Origin: Pseudomonadota bacterium
GTDB lineage: Bacteria > Pseudomonadota > Alphaproteobacteria > Sphingomonadales > Sphingomonadaceae
Assembly: GCA_029781465.1 (NCBI GenBank)
Contig: JAKOWQ010000294.1
Coordinates: 1-16,526, forward strand
Length of the DNA: 16,526 nucleotides
Direction of reading: 5' to 3'
Shown here: piece by piece, positions 1 to 6,222 of the stretch
How the letters are laid out: every line of letters starts with the position of its first letter
Position numbering within the stretch: the stretch's first letter is position 1
Translations under genes and position numbers: made by a program
The notes under the pieces: generated by a model
Database searches by the model: none
What the model was told of the DNA's origin: nothing
Seen by the model: only the letters and a program-made list of their open reading frames with translations

Positions 1-668
1 TGGTCGATACCGGGATCAACCGGATCGGCCTGGCGATGGAGGAGCTTGGCGATCCGCTGATCGCGATGCTTGAGGTCGATGTCCTTCATTCGCATCTGAT
101 CGCGGCGGAAGAACAGGACAACTCGGTCAATCAGCTCCAGCGTCACCGCTGGCAGGATGCGCGCCAGGCCATTGCCCACCGCCGGGCCGCTCTCGCCAAC
201 AGCGCCGGGATAGCGCTTGGCCCTGCCTTCCATGGCGATCTGACCCGCCCCGGGCTGGCACTCTACGGAGGGGTCCCCTGTACCTCGCTGGCCGGCGAAA
301 TCCGGCAGGTCGTGCGTCCCGAGGCTCAGTTGATGCAGGTGCGCGAGATCGAGGCAGGCGAAGGGGTGGGCTACAACTCCACCTTCGTGGCTCCCACTGC
401 AATGAGGATCGGCATCCTCGGGATCGGCTATGCCGACGGCTATCTGCGCAGCTGGTCCGGAAAGGGTGCCTTCCTCGGCGCGGGGCGTCGCCTGCCGGTG
501 CTGGGCCGGGTTTCGATGGACATGACCGTGGTTGACCTTGGCGGAGCGCCCGAACTGGGCGAGGGCGATTGGGTTGTGGCCGATTACGCCCTGCCGGAAG
601 CCGCGGCGGTCAGCGGCCTGTCGCAGTATGAACTGCTGACCTCGCTGGGACAGCGTTTCGCGCGCTGA
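1..668 (+). CDS. alr: Alanine racemase, C-terminal part (5' end outside window)
   Basis: PLP-dependent conversion of L-alanine to D-alanine for peptidoglycan, in the cytoplasm. The frame is open from the first base (first full codon at position 3) and begins with VDTGINRIGL, the conserved barrel motif of the family (usually DTGMNRLGL), so the upstream part with the PLP lysine lies outside the window. Seen here: LANSAG and RPGLALYGG at the end of the barrel, GVGYNSTF carrying the second catalytic base Tyr (codon 372-374), then the beta-domain signatures GIGYADGY and GRVSMDMTVVDL, and the usual C-terminus YELLTSLGQRFAR. Whether it is the biosynthetic (alr) or catabolic (dadX) enzyme cannot be told from the fragment; no D-amino acid dehydrogenase lies downstream, which slightly favours alr. 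The next gene, phaR, starts about 100 nt later. Confidence 0.95.
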   Translation, partial: VDTGINRIGLAMEELGDPLIAMLEVDVLHSHLIAAEEQDNSVNQLQRHRWQDARQAIAHRRAALANSAGIALGPAFHGDLTRPGLALYGGVPCTSLAGEIRQVVRPEAQLMQVREIEAGEGVGYNSTFVAPTAMRIGILGIGYADGYLRSWSGKGAFLGAGRRLPVLGRVSMDMTVVDLGGAPELGEGDWVVADYALPEAAAVSGLSQYELLTSLGQRFAR

Positions 669-680
669 ACGGGCGTTTCG

Positions 681-691
681 TTGCTGCGCAA
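681..691. promoter_or_regulatory. TTGC-N3-GCAA inverted repeat upstream of phaR, candidate operator
   Basis: The 104-nt gap between alr and phaR contains TTGC-TGC-GCAA (681-691, extendable to GTTGC/GCAAC at 680-692), followed by further TTGC-type half-sites at 702-705 and 712-715. PhaR proteins are known to bind TGC-rich dyads and to repress their own gene, so autoregulation is a reasonable inference. The same dyad could be a weak hairpin behind alr, but no T-run follows it. Confidence 0.3.
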
Positions 692-760
692 CATGGATTT
701 GTTGCATTGCCGTTGCTGCGGGTGCTAAATCGGACATCCGCAACATACACCCGGCATCGG

Positions 761-765
761 GGAGG
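761..765 (+). promoter_or_regulatory. Strong Shine-Dalgarno site GGAGG fixing the phaR start
   Basis: GGAGG lies 7 nt before the ATG at 773. The longer reading frame from ATG 707 has no such site and adds 22 residues that resemble nothing in the family, so 773 is the start. Confidence 0.8.
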
Positions 766-772
766 GCATACG

Positions 773-1324
773 ATGAGCGACGCCAAGGGCGACACTGTCA
801 CGATCAAGAAGTACGCCAACCGGCGGCTCTACAACACCCAATCGTCGAGCTACATCACGCTTGACCATCTTTCGAAGATGACCCGCGACGGGGTGGACTT
901 CAAGGTTATCGACGCCAAGACCGGCGCCGACATCACCCACCAGATCCTGACCCAGATCATCATGGAAGAGGAAAGCGCTCGCGGCGAGCAGATGCTTCCG
1001 GTCAACTTCCTGCGCCAGCTGATCTCGATGTACGGCAATTCGCTCCAGGGGCTGGTGCCGCACTACCTTGAAGCCTCGATGGAAAATTTCCGCTCCAACC
1101 AGGCCAAGCTGCGCCAGGCGTTCGAGGATTCGATCGGCAACAATCCGCTCGCCAAGCTGGCCCAGCACAACATCGCGATGTTCAAGGCGGCGGCATCGGC
1201 CTTCATGCCGGGTTTGGCCGACGACAAGCCGAGCGATCATGACAAGGAGCAGGACAGCGAGATCGCCGCCCTGCGCGCCCAGATGGCGGAAATGCAATCC
1301 AAGCTCGACAAGCTGGGCAAGTAA
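773..1324 (+). CDS. phaR: Polyhydroxyalkanoate synthesis repressor PhaR
   Basis: Transcriptional repressor of PHA granule genes (phasin and its own gene) that also binds PHA; cytoplasmic or granule-associated. The 183-residue protein starts MSDAKGDTVTIKKYANRRLY, the hallmark of the N-terminal DNA-binding domain (PHB_acc_N), and continues with YITLDHL, DAKTGADITHQILTQII and MEEE. The PHB-accumulation regulatory domain follows: LLPVNFLRQLISMYG-like sequence (here MLPVNFLRQLISMYG), then VPHYLEASMENF. The C-terminus (IAALRAQMAEMQSKLDKL) is a short predicted coiled coil, as in other PhaR proteins. No phaC or phasin gene is in the window, so it acts in trans. It lies downstream of alr and 49 nt before proS, both on the same strand. 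A dyad at 681-691 may be its own operator. Confidence 0.95.
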   Translation: MSDAKGDTVTIKKYANRRLYNTQSSSYITLDHLSKMTRDGVDFKVIDAKTGADITHQILTQIIMEEESARGEQMLPVNFLRQLISMYGNSLQGLVPHYLEASMENFRSNQAKLRQAFEDSIGNNPLAKLAQHNIAMFKAAASAFMPGLADDKPSDHDKEQDSEIAALRAQMAEMQSKLDKLGK

Positions 1325-1373
1325 TCCGCTCCGTTCCCGCCAGCAATTCCACACGAATCGAAAGCCATTACCC

Positions 1374-2915
1374 GTGTCCGCAATCCGTCATGCCCTGTCC
1401 GTCACCCGCGAAGCCGATTTCGCCGCCTGGTATCAGGAAGTCATCGCCGAGGCGGAGATGGCCGAGGAAAGCGGGGTGCGCGGCTGCATGGTGATCAAGC
1501 CGTGGGGCTACGGAATCTGGGAGCGGATCCAGCACCTGATGGACGCGCGGATCAAGGCCGCCGGGGTGCAGAACTGCTATTTCCCACTGTTCATCCCCCT
1601 GAGCTATTTTGCCAAGGAGGCCGAACACGTCGAAGGCTTTGCCAAGGAAATGGCGGTTGTCACCCATCATCGCCTGATTGGCGATGGCAAGGGTGGGCTG
1701 GTTCCCGATCCCGAGGCGAAACTGGAAGAGCCGCTGATCGTGCGTCCGACTTCCGAAACGGTAATCGGCCAGGCGATGAGCCGCTGGGTCCAGTCGTGGC
1801 GTGACCTGCCGCTGCTGACCAACCAGTGGGCCAACGTGGTGCGCTGGGAAATGCGCACCCGCATGTTCCTGCGCACCAGCGAGTTCCTCTGGCAGGAAGG
1901 ACACACCGCTCACGCCGACCGCGCCGATGCGATGGCCGAAACGCTGCGCGCGCTCGAGATGTACCGGAGCCACGCCGAAGACGACCTCGCCATGCCGGTG
2001 ATTGCCGGTGAAAAGCCCGAGAACGAACGCTTTCCTGGCGCCGTGGCGACCTACTCGATCGAGGCGATGATGCAGGACGGCAAGGCCCTTCAGGCCGGCA
2101 CCTCGCACTATCTCGGCACCGGCTTCGCCGAAGCGGCGGGAATCCGCTATCAAGACAAGGAAGGCCAGCAGGCGCTGTGCCACACCACGTCGTGGGGCGT
2201 CTCGACCCGGCTGATCGGCGGCGTCATCATGACCCACGGCGACGATGACGGCCTGCGCGTGCCACCGCGCATCGCTCCCCATCAGGTGGTGATCCTGCCG
2301 ATGCTGCGCGAGGATGACGGCGACGCGGCTCTGCTGGCCTATTGCGAAGATCTGCGCGCGGCGCTTTCCAGCCAGTGGGCGTTGGGTGAACCGGTCCGCG
2401 TGCTGCTCGACAAGCGCGCGGGCAAGGCCACGCAAAAGCGCTGGGGCTGGGTCAAGAAAGGGGTTCCGCTGATCCTCGAAATCGGCGGACGCGATGCCGC
2501 CGGCGGACAGGTCTCGGTGCTGCGCCGCGACCGGCTGTGGCGCCCGGACGGGAAGGTCAACTTCATCGCCCAGAGTCGCGAGGAATTTCTGGCCCAGGCG
2601 GTCGCGGAACTCGAAGACGTGCAACGCTCGCTCCATGCGGAAGCTGCCGCGCGCCGCGATGCGCAGATCCATCGCGGGGTGAGCGACCTCGCCGGGCTTG
2701 AGGCCTTCTTCGCCGAGGACAAGCGCTATCCCGGCTGGGTCGAACTGGCATGGTCACGGCCCACCGGCACCGCGCTCGAAAGCGTGGTGCAACGGCTCAA
2801 GGCGCTCAAGCTGACAATCCGCAACACACCGATGGACGGGCCGCCGGTTTCGGGCATCTGTCCCTTCACCGGCGATGCTGCGGTGGAGCGGATCTACGTG
2901 GCACGGGCGTATTGA
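1374..2915 (+). CDS. proS: Prolyl-tRNA synthetase, archaeal/eukaryotic type
   Basis: Charges tRNA-Pro with proline; class II aminoacyl-tRNA synthetase in the cytoplasm. GTG at 1374 is chosen as start (MSAIRHALSVTREADFAAWY): it follows the phaR stop by 49 nt, no in-frame ATG lies near, and extending upstream would run in the wrong frame through phaR. A GAAAG at 1360-1364 is a weak ribosome site. The protein has 513 residues. Visible: KPWGYGIWERIQ (residues 42-53), RPTSE (124-128), the motif 2 region with R167 and FLWQEGHTAH (171-180), motif 3 GVSTRLIGG (275-283), then LRVPPRIAPHQVVI leading into the anticodon-binding domain, and a C-terminal domain ending in Tyr (YVARAY). These are features of the short eukaryote/archaeal-like ProRS without the bacterial editing insertion. 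The terminal Tyr and LRVPPRIAPHQ are especially telling. Confidence 0.95.
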   Translation: MSAIRHALSVTREADFAAWYQEVIAEAEMAEESGVRGCMVIKPWGYGIWERIQHLMDARIKAAGVQNCYFPLFIPLSYFAKEAEHVEGFAKEMAVVTHHRLIGDGKGGLVPDPEAKLEEPLIVRPTSETVIGQAMSRWVQSWRDLPLLTNQWANVVRWEMRTRMFLRTSEFLWQEGHTAHADRADAMAETLRALEMYRSHAEDDLAMPVIAGEKPENERFPGAVATYSIEAMMQDGKALQAGTSHYLGTGFAEAAGIRYQDKEGQQALCHTTSWGVSTRLIGGVIMTHGDDDGLRVPPRIAPHQVVILPMLREDDGDAALLAYCEDLRAALSSQWALGEPVRVLLDKRAGKATQKRWGWVKKGVPLILEIGGRDAAGGQVSVLRRDRLWRPDGKVNFIAQSREEFLAQAVAELEDVQRSLHAEAAARRDAQIHRGVSDLAGLEAFFAEDKRYPGWVELAWSRPTGTALESVVQRLKALKLTIRNTPMDGPPVSGICPFTGDAAVERIYVARAY

Positions 2916-2924
2916 CCAGAATTC

Positions 2925-2952
2925 CATCACGCGAAGACGCGAAGGCGCGAAG
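2925..2952. repeat. Left arm of octamer inverted repeat flanking the GxxExxY gene
   Basis: Twenty-eight bases that, read on the minus strand, are CTTCGCGC, CTTCGCGT, CTTCGCGT, then GATG. The sequence matches the right arm at 3348-3375 in inverted orientation at 27 of 28 positions. It begins 9 nt after the proS stop and ends 12 nt before the ATG of the GxxExxY gene. Confidence 0.85.
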
Positions 2953-2964
2953 AGGACGAGCCTG

Positions 2965-3399
2965 ATGGATATCGAAGGCTTGGCAACACGCGTCATCGAT
3001 GCCGGATTCAAGCTTCACAAGGCACTCGGTCCGGGCTTGCTCGAGTCGGCTTACGAACTGATCTTGAGCGAACGCTTGCGAGCGGACGGGCTGAAAGTGG
3101 ATCGGCAGGTGCCGATCAATATCGCCTATGATGGCTTGTCGATTGAAAGAGCCTTCGTAATCGATCTACTGATTGAGGATCGGATCATTCTGGAACTGAA
3201 GTCGGTTGAGCAGACCCATCCGGTACACACCAAGCAGGTCTTGACCGACCTGAGACTCACTGGCTTGAGCCTTGGCTTTGTCATGAATTTCGGTGCCCCC
3301 ACCTTCAAGGATGGTTTGCGCCGCGTTGTCGCCGACCACCGGACATCCTTCGCGTCTTCGCGTCTTCGCGTGATGCAAAATCCCGAAAGACAATGGTGA
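2965..3399 (+). CDS. GxxExxY protein (PDDEXK_3 family, putative nuclease-like)
   Basis: Family of small proteins of unknown function with a PD-(D/E)xK nuclease-like core. ATG 2965 is preceded by AGAGGA (2951-2956) at 8 nt. In the 144-residue product the naming motif is G24-LL-E27-SA-Y30 within ALGPGLLESAYE; the putative catalytic set is D67 (FVIDLLIED), E77 and K79 (IILELKSVE), followed by HTKQVLTDLRLTG and the typical family end VMNFGAPTFKDGLRRVV. After that about 17-20 extra residues (SFASSRLRVMQNPERQW) are encoded by the right repeat arm and the sequence before rnr, so the tail is probably not part of the fold. The stop (TGA 3397-3399) overlaps the rnr start by 7 nt. GC is lower than in neighbours, which suggests acquisition. 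Nuclease activity is inferred from motifs only; no partner gene is visible. Confidence 0.9.
   Translation: MDIEGLATRVIDAGFKLHKALGPGLLESAYELILSERLRADGLKVDRQVPINIAYDGLSIERAFVIDLLIEDRIILELKSVEQTHPVHTKQVLTDLRLTGLSLGFVMNFGAPTFKDGLRRVVADHRTSFASSRLRVMQNPERQW
3348..3375. repeat. Right arm of octamer inverted repeat
   Basis: Three perfect tandem copies of CTTCGCGT followed by GATG. It is the inverted counterpart of 2925-2952 with a single mismatch in 28. It lies inside the 3' end of the GxxExxY reading frame and ends 17 nt before the rnr ATG. In a transcript the two arms could pair into a 28-bp stem closing a loop of about 395 nt. Confidence 0.85.
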
Positions 3400-5648
3400 A
3401 CAGGCACAGAACCACCCATCCTGGCCTTCCCAGCCGCCAGCAGATCCTGGATTTCATCGCCCGAAGCGACGATCCCGCCGGCAAGCGTGAAATCGCGCGG
3501 GCATTCGGCCTCAAAGGGCAGGAAAAGATCGCGCTCAAGGCGCTGCTCAAGGACATGGCCGAGGAGGGCCTGATCGAGAGCAAGCGCACGGCCTATCACC
3601 GCATGGGCGGGGTGCCAAAGGTAACCGTGCTGCGCGTGGTTGAGATCGACGAGGGCGAGGCGATCGCCGTGCCCGATGCCTGGACGCCCGACGACGCGAC
3701 CCCGCCGCCGCGCCTGCGCCTGCGAGAGCGGGGCAAGGGTTCTGCCCTGCGCAGCGGCGACCGGGTGCTGGCCCGGACCGAGGAAACCGCGACCGGGTGG
3801 ATCGCCCATCCGATGAAAAGGCTCCCGGCCAATGCCGATCAGCTGATGGGGGTGGTGGAGATCGACCGCACCGGCAAGGGCTGGCTTGCCCCGGTCGACA
3901 AGCGGGTGCGCAACGCTTCGCCGATTTCCGATCTTGGTGGCGCCGAAGCCGGGCAGCTGGTTCTGGCCGAACCCGCCGGGCGCTCGCCGCGCGCGGGCGT
4001 CAAGGTGACCAGCGTGCTGGGCGATCCGCTCGCGCCCAAGGCCTTCAGCCTGATCGCGATCGCCAAGCACGGGATCCCGTTCGCCTTTTCTCCCGAAACG
4101 CTGGAGGAGGGACAACTGGCAGCCAGATTGCCGCTATCGGAAGGCCACCGCGAGGATCTGCGCGCCCTGCCGATCGTGGCGATAGACCCCAGCGACGCAC
4201 GCGATCACGACGATGCCATCTGGGCGGAGCCCGATGGGAAGGGCGGCTATCGCGCGGTGGTGGCGATTGCCGATGTCAGCTTCTATGTACGCCCCGGCGC
4301 CATGCTCGACCGCGAGGCGCGCAAGCGTGGCAACTCGGTTTACTTCCCCGATCGGGTGGTGCCGATGCTGCCCGAGGTGCTCAGCGCCGATGTCTGCTCG
4401 CTGCGCGCAGGCGCGGACCGCGCGGCGATGGCCTGCCATCTGGAGATCGCGGCAGATGGACGGGTGACGTCATGGCGCTTCACCCGTGCGCTGGTGCGGA
4501 TTTGCGAAGTGATCGCCTATGAGGAAGCCCAGCGCCGGATCGATGCCAATGAGGCGGGAGACAACCTGGTCCATCTCTGGGGTGCGTGGCGCTGTCTGGA
4601 GCAGGCACGCAAGCATCGCGATCCGCTCGAACTCGAATTGCCCGAACGCCGGGTGCTGCTCGACGACGCCGGCAAGATCCGCGAGATCGCGCTACGCGAG
4701 CGGCTTGACGCGCACCGGGTGGTCGAGGACTTCATGATCGCCGCCAACGTCGCCGCGGCCAAGGCGCTGGAAGGCAAGGTGGCCCCGGTGGTCTACCGTA
4801 TCCATGAGCCGCCGAGCCGCGAAAAGCTCGTCGCGCTCAAGGACTACCTCGCCACCTTCGATCGCAAGCTGGCGCTGGGCCAGGTAATCACCCCGGGCCT
4901 GTTCAACCGCATGCTGAAGGACGTGGCCGACGAAGCCGAAAAGGCCCTTGTCATGGAGGCGGTGCTGCGCAGCCAGACCCAGGCCTATTACGGGCCGCGC
5001 AATGCCGGCCATTTCGGGCTGTCGCTGGGCTCCTATGCGCACTTCACCTCGCCGATCCGCCGCTATGCCGACCTGCTGGTGCACCGCGCACTGGTCGATG
5101 CCTACGGACTGGAGCAGCCCGCGCCGAAGGCTGATCTTCCTCCAGCCTCAGGCCTGTCCGACCGCGACCGTGCCGATCTCTCGCGCGTATCCGAAGCGAT
5201 CAGTGCGGCCGAGCGGCGGGCAATGGAGGCCGAGCGTGAAACAATCGACCGCTATGTCGCTGCCTGGCTGTCGTCCCGCGTCGGCGAAGTGTTCGACTGC
5301 CGGATTACCGGTGTGCAGCGCTTCGGCCTGTTCGCCACGATCCTTTCGCTGGGTGGCGATGGGCTGGTTCCGGTGTCGGTGTTGGGGGAGGAGCGCTTCT
5401 TCCACGATGAGAAGGCCCAGGTGCTTGAGGGCGAGCAAAGCGGCACCCGTTATGCCCTGGGCGATCGGCTGCGGCTGCGCCTGGCAGAGGCCAATCCCCT
5501 GACCGGCGCGCTCAAGTTCGAACCGGAAGACAGCACGGGGCGGATCGAACCGCGCGGTACGCCATTGTCACTGACCAAAAAGGGCAAGCACTTCACCGGA
5601 AAGCGCGGACGTCCCGGCAATATCCGCCATCAGGGGCGGCGGCGCTAG
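3393..5648 (+). CDS. rnr: Ribonuclease R
   Basis: Processive 3'-to-5' exoribonuclease of the RNB (RNase II) family that degrades structured RNA, acting in mRNA turnover and rRNA quality control. The 751-residue product opens with a winged-helix region (LPSRQQILDFIA, GKREIARAFGL, ALKALLKDM), then cold-shock-like RNA-binding segments, then the catalytic RNB core with IDPSDARDHDDA at residues 264-275, where D265, D271, D273 and D274 fit the metal-binding aspartates. YFTSPIRRYADL-type sequence (here HFTSPIRRYADLLVHRAL) marks the end of the RNB domain. An S1 domain starts near residue 630 (GEVFDCRITGVQRFGLFA), and the C-terminus is basic (KKGKHFTGKRGRPG). ATG 3393 overlaps the preceding gene as ATGGTGA; GTG 3396 is an alternative. 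Only a weak GAAAG (3385-3389) precedes it. The stop shares CTAG with the opposing usp gene. Confidence 0.96.
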   Translation: MVNRHRTTHPGLPSRQQILDFIARSDDPAGKREIARAFGLKGQEKIALKALLKDMAEEGLIESKRTAYHRMGGVPKVTVLRVVEIDEGEAIAVPDAWTPDDATPPPRLRLRERGKGSALRSGDRVLARTEETATGWIAHPMKRLPANADQLMGVVEIDRTGKGWLAPVDKRVRNASPISDLGGAEAGQLVLAEPAGRSPRAGVKVTSVLGDPLAPKAFSLIAIAKHGIPFAFSPETLEEGQLAARLPLSEGHREDLRALPIVAIDPSDARDHDDAIWAEPDGKGGYRAVVAIADVSFYVRPGAMLDREARKRGNSVYFPDRVVPMLPEVLSADVCSLRAGADRAAMACHLEIAADGRVTSWRFTRALVRICEVIAYEEAQRRIDANEAGDNLVHLWGAWRCLEQARKHRDPLELELPERRVLLDDAGKIREIALRERLDAHRVVEDFMIAANVAAAKALEGKVAPVVYRIHEPPSREKLVALKDYLATFDRKLALGQVITPGLFNRMLKDVADEAEKALVMEAVLRSQTQAYYGPRNAGHFGLSLGSYAHFTSPIRRYADLLVHRALVDAYGLEQPAPKADLPPASGLSDRDRADLSRVSEAISAAERRAMEAERETIDRYVAAWLSSRVGEVFDCRITGVQRFGLFATILSLGGDGLVPVSVLGEERFFHDEKAQVLEGEQSGTRYALGDRLRLRLAEANPLTGALKFEPEDSTGRIEPRGTPLSLTKKGKHFTGKRGRPGNIRHQGRRR

Positions 5649-6097
5649 CTGAGCCGATCAAGCTCCGTGTCGCTCATGCCGCCCGGCACGACATAGACCG
5701 GGCAGGCCAGTTGACCGGCATTGGCAACGAAATGACTGACCAGCGGACCCGGCACACCGCTGGCTGCTGCGCCCAGAACCAGAGCCGAAACCTCGCGGTG
5801 CTCAGCCAGATAGTCCCGCACGACCTGCGCCCCGTCGCCGCGCCGAACCGAGATCGTCGGGGTAAGGCCGTTCTCGCTCGCCACCGATCCTGCCGCGGCC
5901 GTAACCAGTTCCTCGGCGCGCAGCCGCGCTTCTTCCTCGATAGTGGCCTGAATGCCGCCAAAGGCCACGAACTGCTGGCGCGGGACCAGCGCAAGCAGAT
6001 GCAGCGTGCCACCGGTACGCACAGCGCGCCGCGCGGCAAAGCGCAGCGCCACGCCCGCCTCCTCGGTCTCATCCATGATCACCAGATAGACCCGCAT
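5645..6097 (-). CDS. Universal stress protein, UspA family
   Basis: Small alpha/beta nucleotide-binding protein of the Usp superfamily; the stress role is known for the family, but its specific function here is unknown. The 150-residue protein begins MRVYLVIMDETEEAGVALRF, has the central SVRRGDGAQVVRDYLAEH helix-strand, ALVLGAAASG, and ends GQLACPVYVVPGG, where G-AAAS-G...N-A-G corresponds loosely to the ATP-binding loop G-2x-G-9x-G(S/T) of ATP-binding members; the match is imperfect, so ATP binding is uncertain. ATG 6097 is chosen because GGAGG (6102-6106 on the complement) sits 4 nt away; a TTG at 6109 would add only four residues and overlap that site. It is convergent with rnr, sharing the CTAG stop, and divergent from pdhC. 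Confidence 0.88.
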   Translation of the reverse strand: MRVYLVIMDETEEAGVALRFAARRAVRTGGTLHLLALVPRQQFVAFGGIQATIEEEARLRAEELVTAAAGSVASENGLTPTISVRRGDGAQVVRDYLAEHREVSALVLGAAASGVPGPLVSHFVANAGQLACPVYVVPGGMSDTELDRLS

Positions 6098-6101
6098 CGG
6101 A

Positions 6102-6106
6102 CCTCC
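6102..6106 (-). promoter_or_regulatory. Shine-Dalgarno site for the universal stress protein gene
   Basis: On the minus strand GGGAGGT precedes the ATG at 6097 by 4 nt. It decides for this ATG rather than the TTG at 6109, which would place the site inside the coding region. Confidence 0.65.
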
Positions 6107-6109
6107 CAA

Positions 6110-6222
6110 CCCCGCCAGCTATCCGATACAATCGAATTCAGTGCAAGGCGCTTGCCCAAGTGACCGGATTTGGCCAAGGACGTAACGTCAGTTTACCCGT
6201 GATTGAGGACCGGACGCACTCC
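6110..6222. promoter_or_regulatory. Divergent promoter region between usp and pdhC, with short dyads
   Basis: This gap must carry promoters for both divergent genes. Dyads seen in order: CAAG-GCG-CTTG (6144-6154), its right half reused in CTTG-CC-CAAG (6151-6160), TTGGCCAA (6170-6177), and GACGT-A-ACGTC (6179-6189). A weak pair TTGGCC (6170-6175) with TTTACC (6193-6198) at 17-nt spacing could serve pdhC, and on the minus strand TTGCAC with GATAGC at 17 nt could serve usp; neither is close to consensus. The clustered dyads suggest at least one regulator binds here; its identity is unknown. Confidence 0.4.

Larger units (their letters stand above)
2925..3375. mobile_element. Putative repeat-bounded cassette carrying a GxxExxY gene
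   Basis: A 451-bp unit with 28-nt inverted terminal arms enclosing one small gene, squeezed between proS and rnr. Base composition differs from the neighbours: a hand count gives 26 G+C of 60 at 3121-3180 but 40 of 60 at 3421-3480. No transposase is present and I see no convincing target-site duplication (outside the arms lie GAATTC on the left and CAAAATCC on the right). Mobility is therefore inference from the terminal symmetry and composition; passive or trans-mobilised movement, or a non-mobile structured element, remain possible. Confidence 0.4.

Noticed and set aside
707..772. Upstream in-frame start for phaR
   Set aside because: Adds 22 residues with no family similarity and ignores the GGAGG located 7 nt before ATG 773.
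1068..1373. Long 5' extension of the proS frame through phaR
   Set aside because: It is the +1 shadow of phaR (Arg/Ser-rich); the homologous part begins at GTG 1374.
1368..2672. Long minus-strand open frame opposite proS
   Set aside because: Composition (His/Arg/Gly-rich) and coincidence with the antisense frame of a certain gene mark it as a high-GC shadow; similar frames oppose lpdA, metG and dac.
2911..2924. Target-site duplication around the GxxExxY cassette
   Set aside because: GAATTC on the left and CAAAATCC on the right share only short AT-rich similarity, insufficient for a direct repeat claim.
2925..2952. Tandem octamers considered as a CRISPR-like or iteron array
   Set aside because: Only three units without spacers per arm, symmetric around a gene; no cas genes, no replication initiator nearby.
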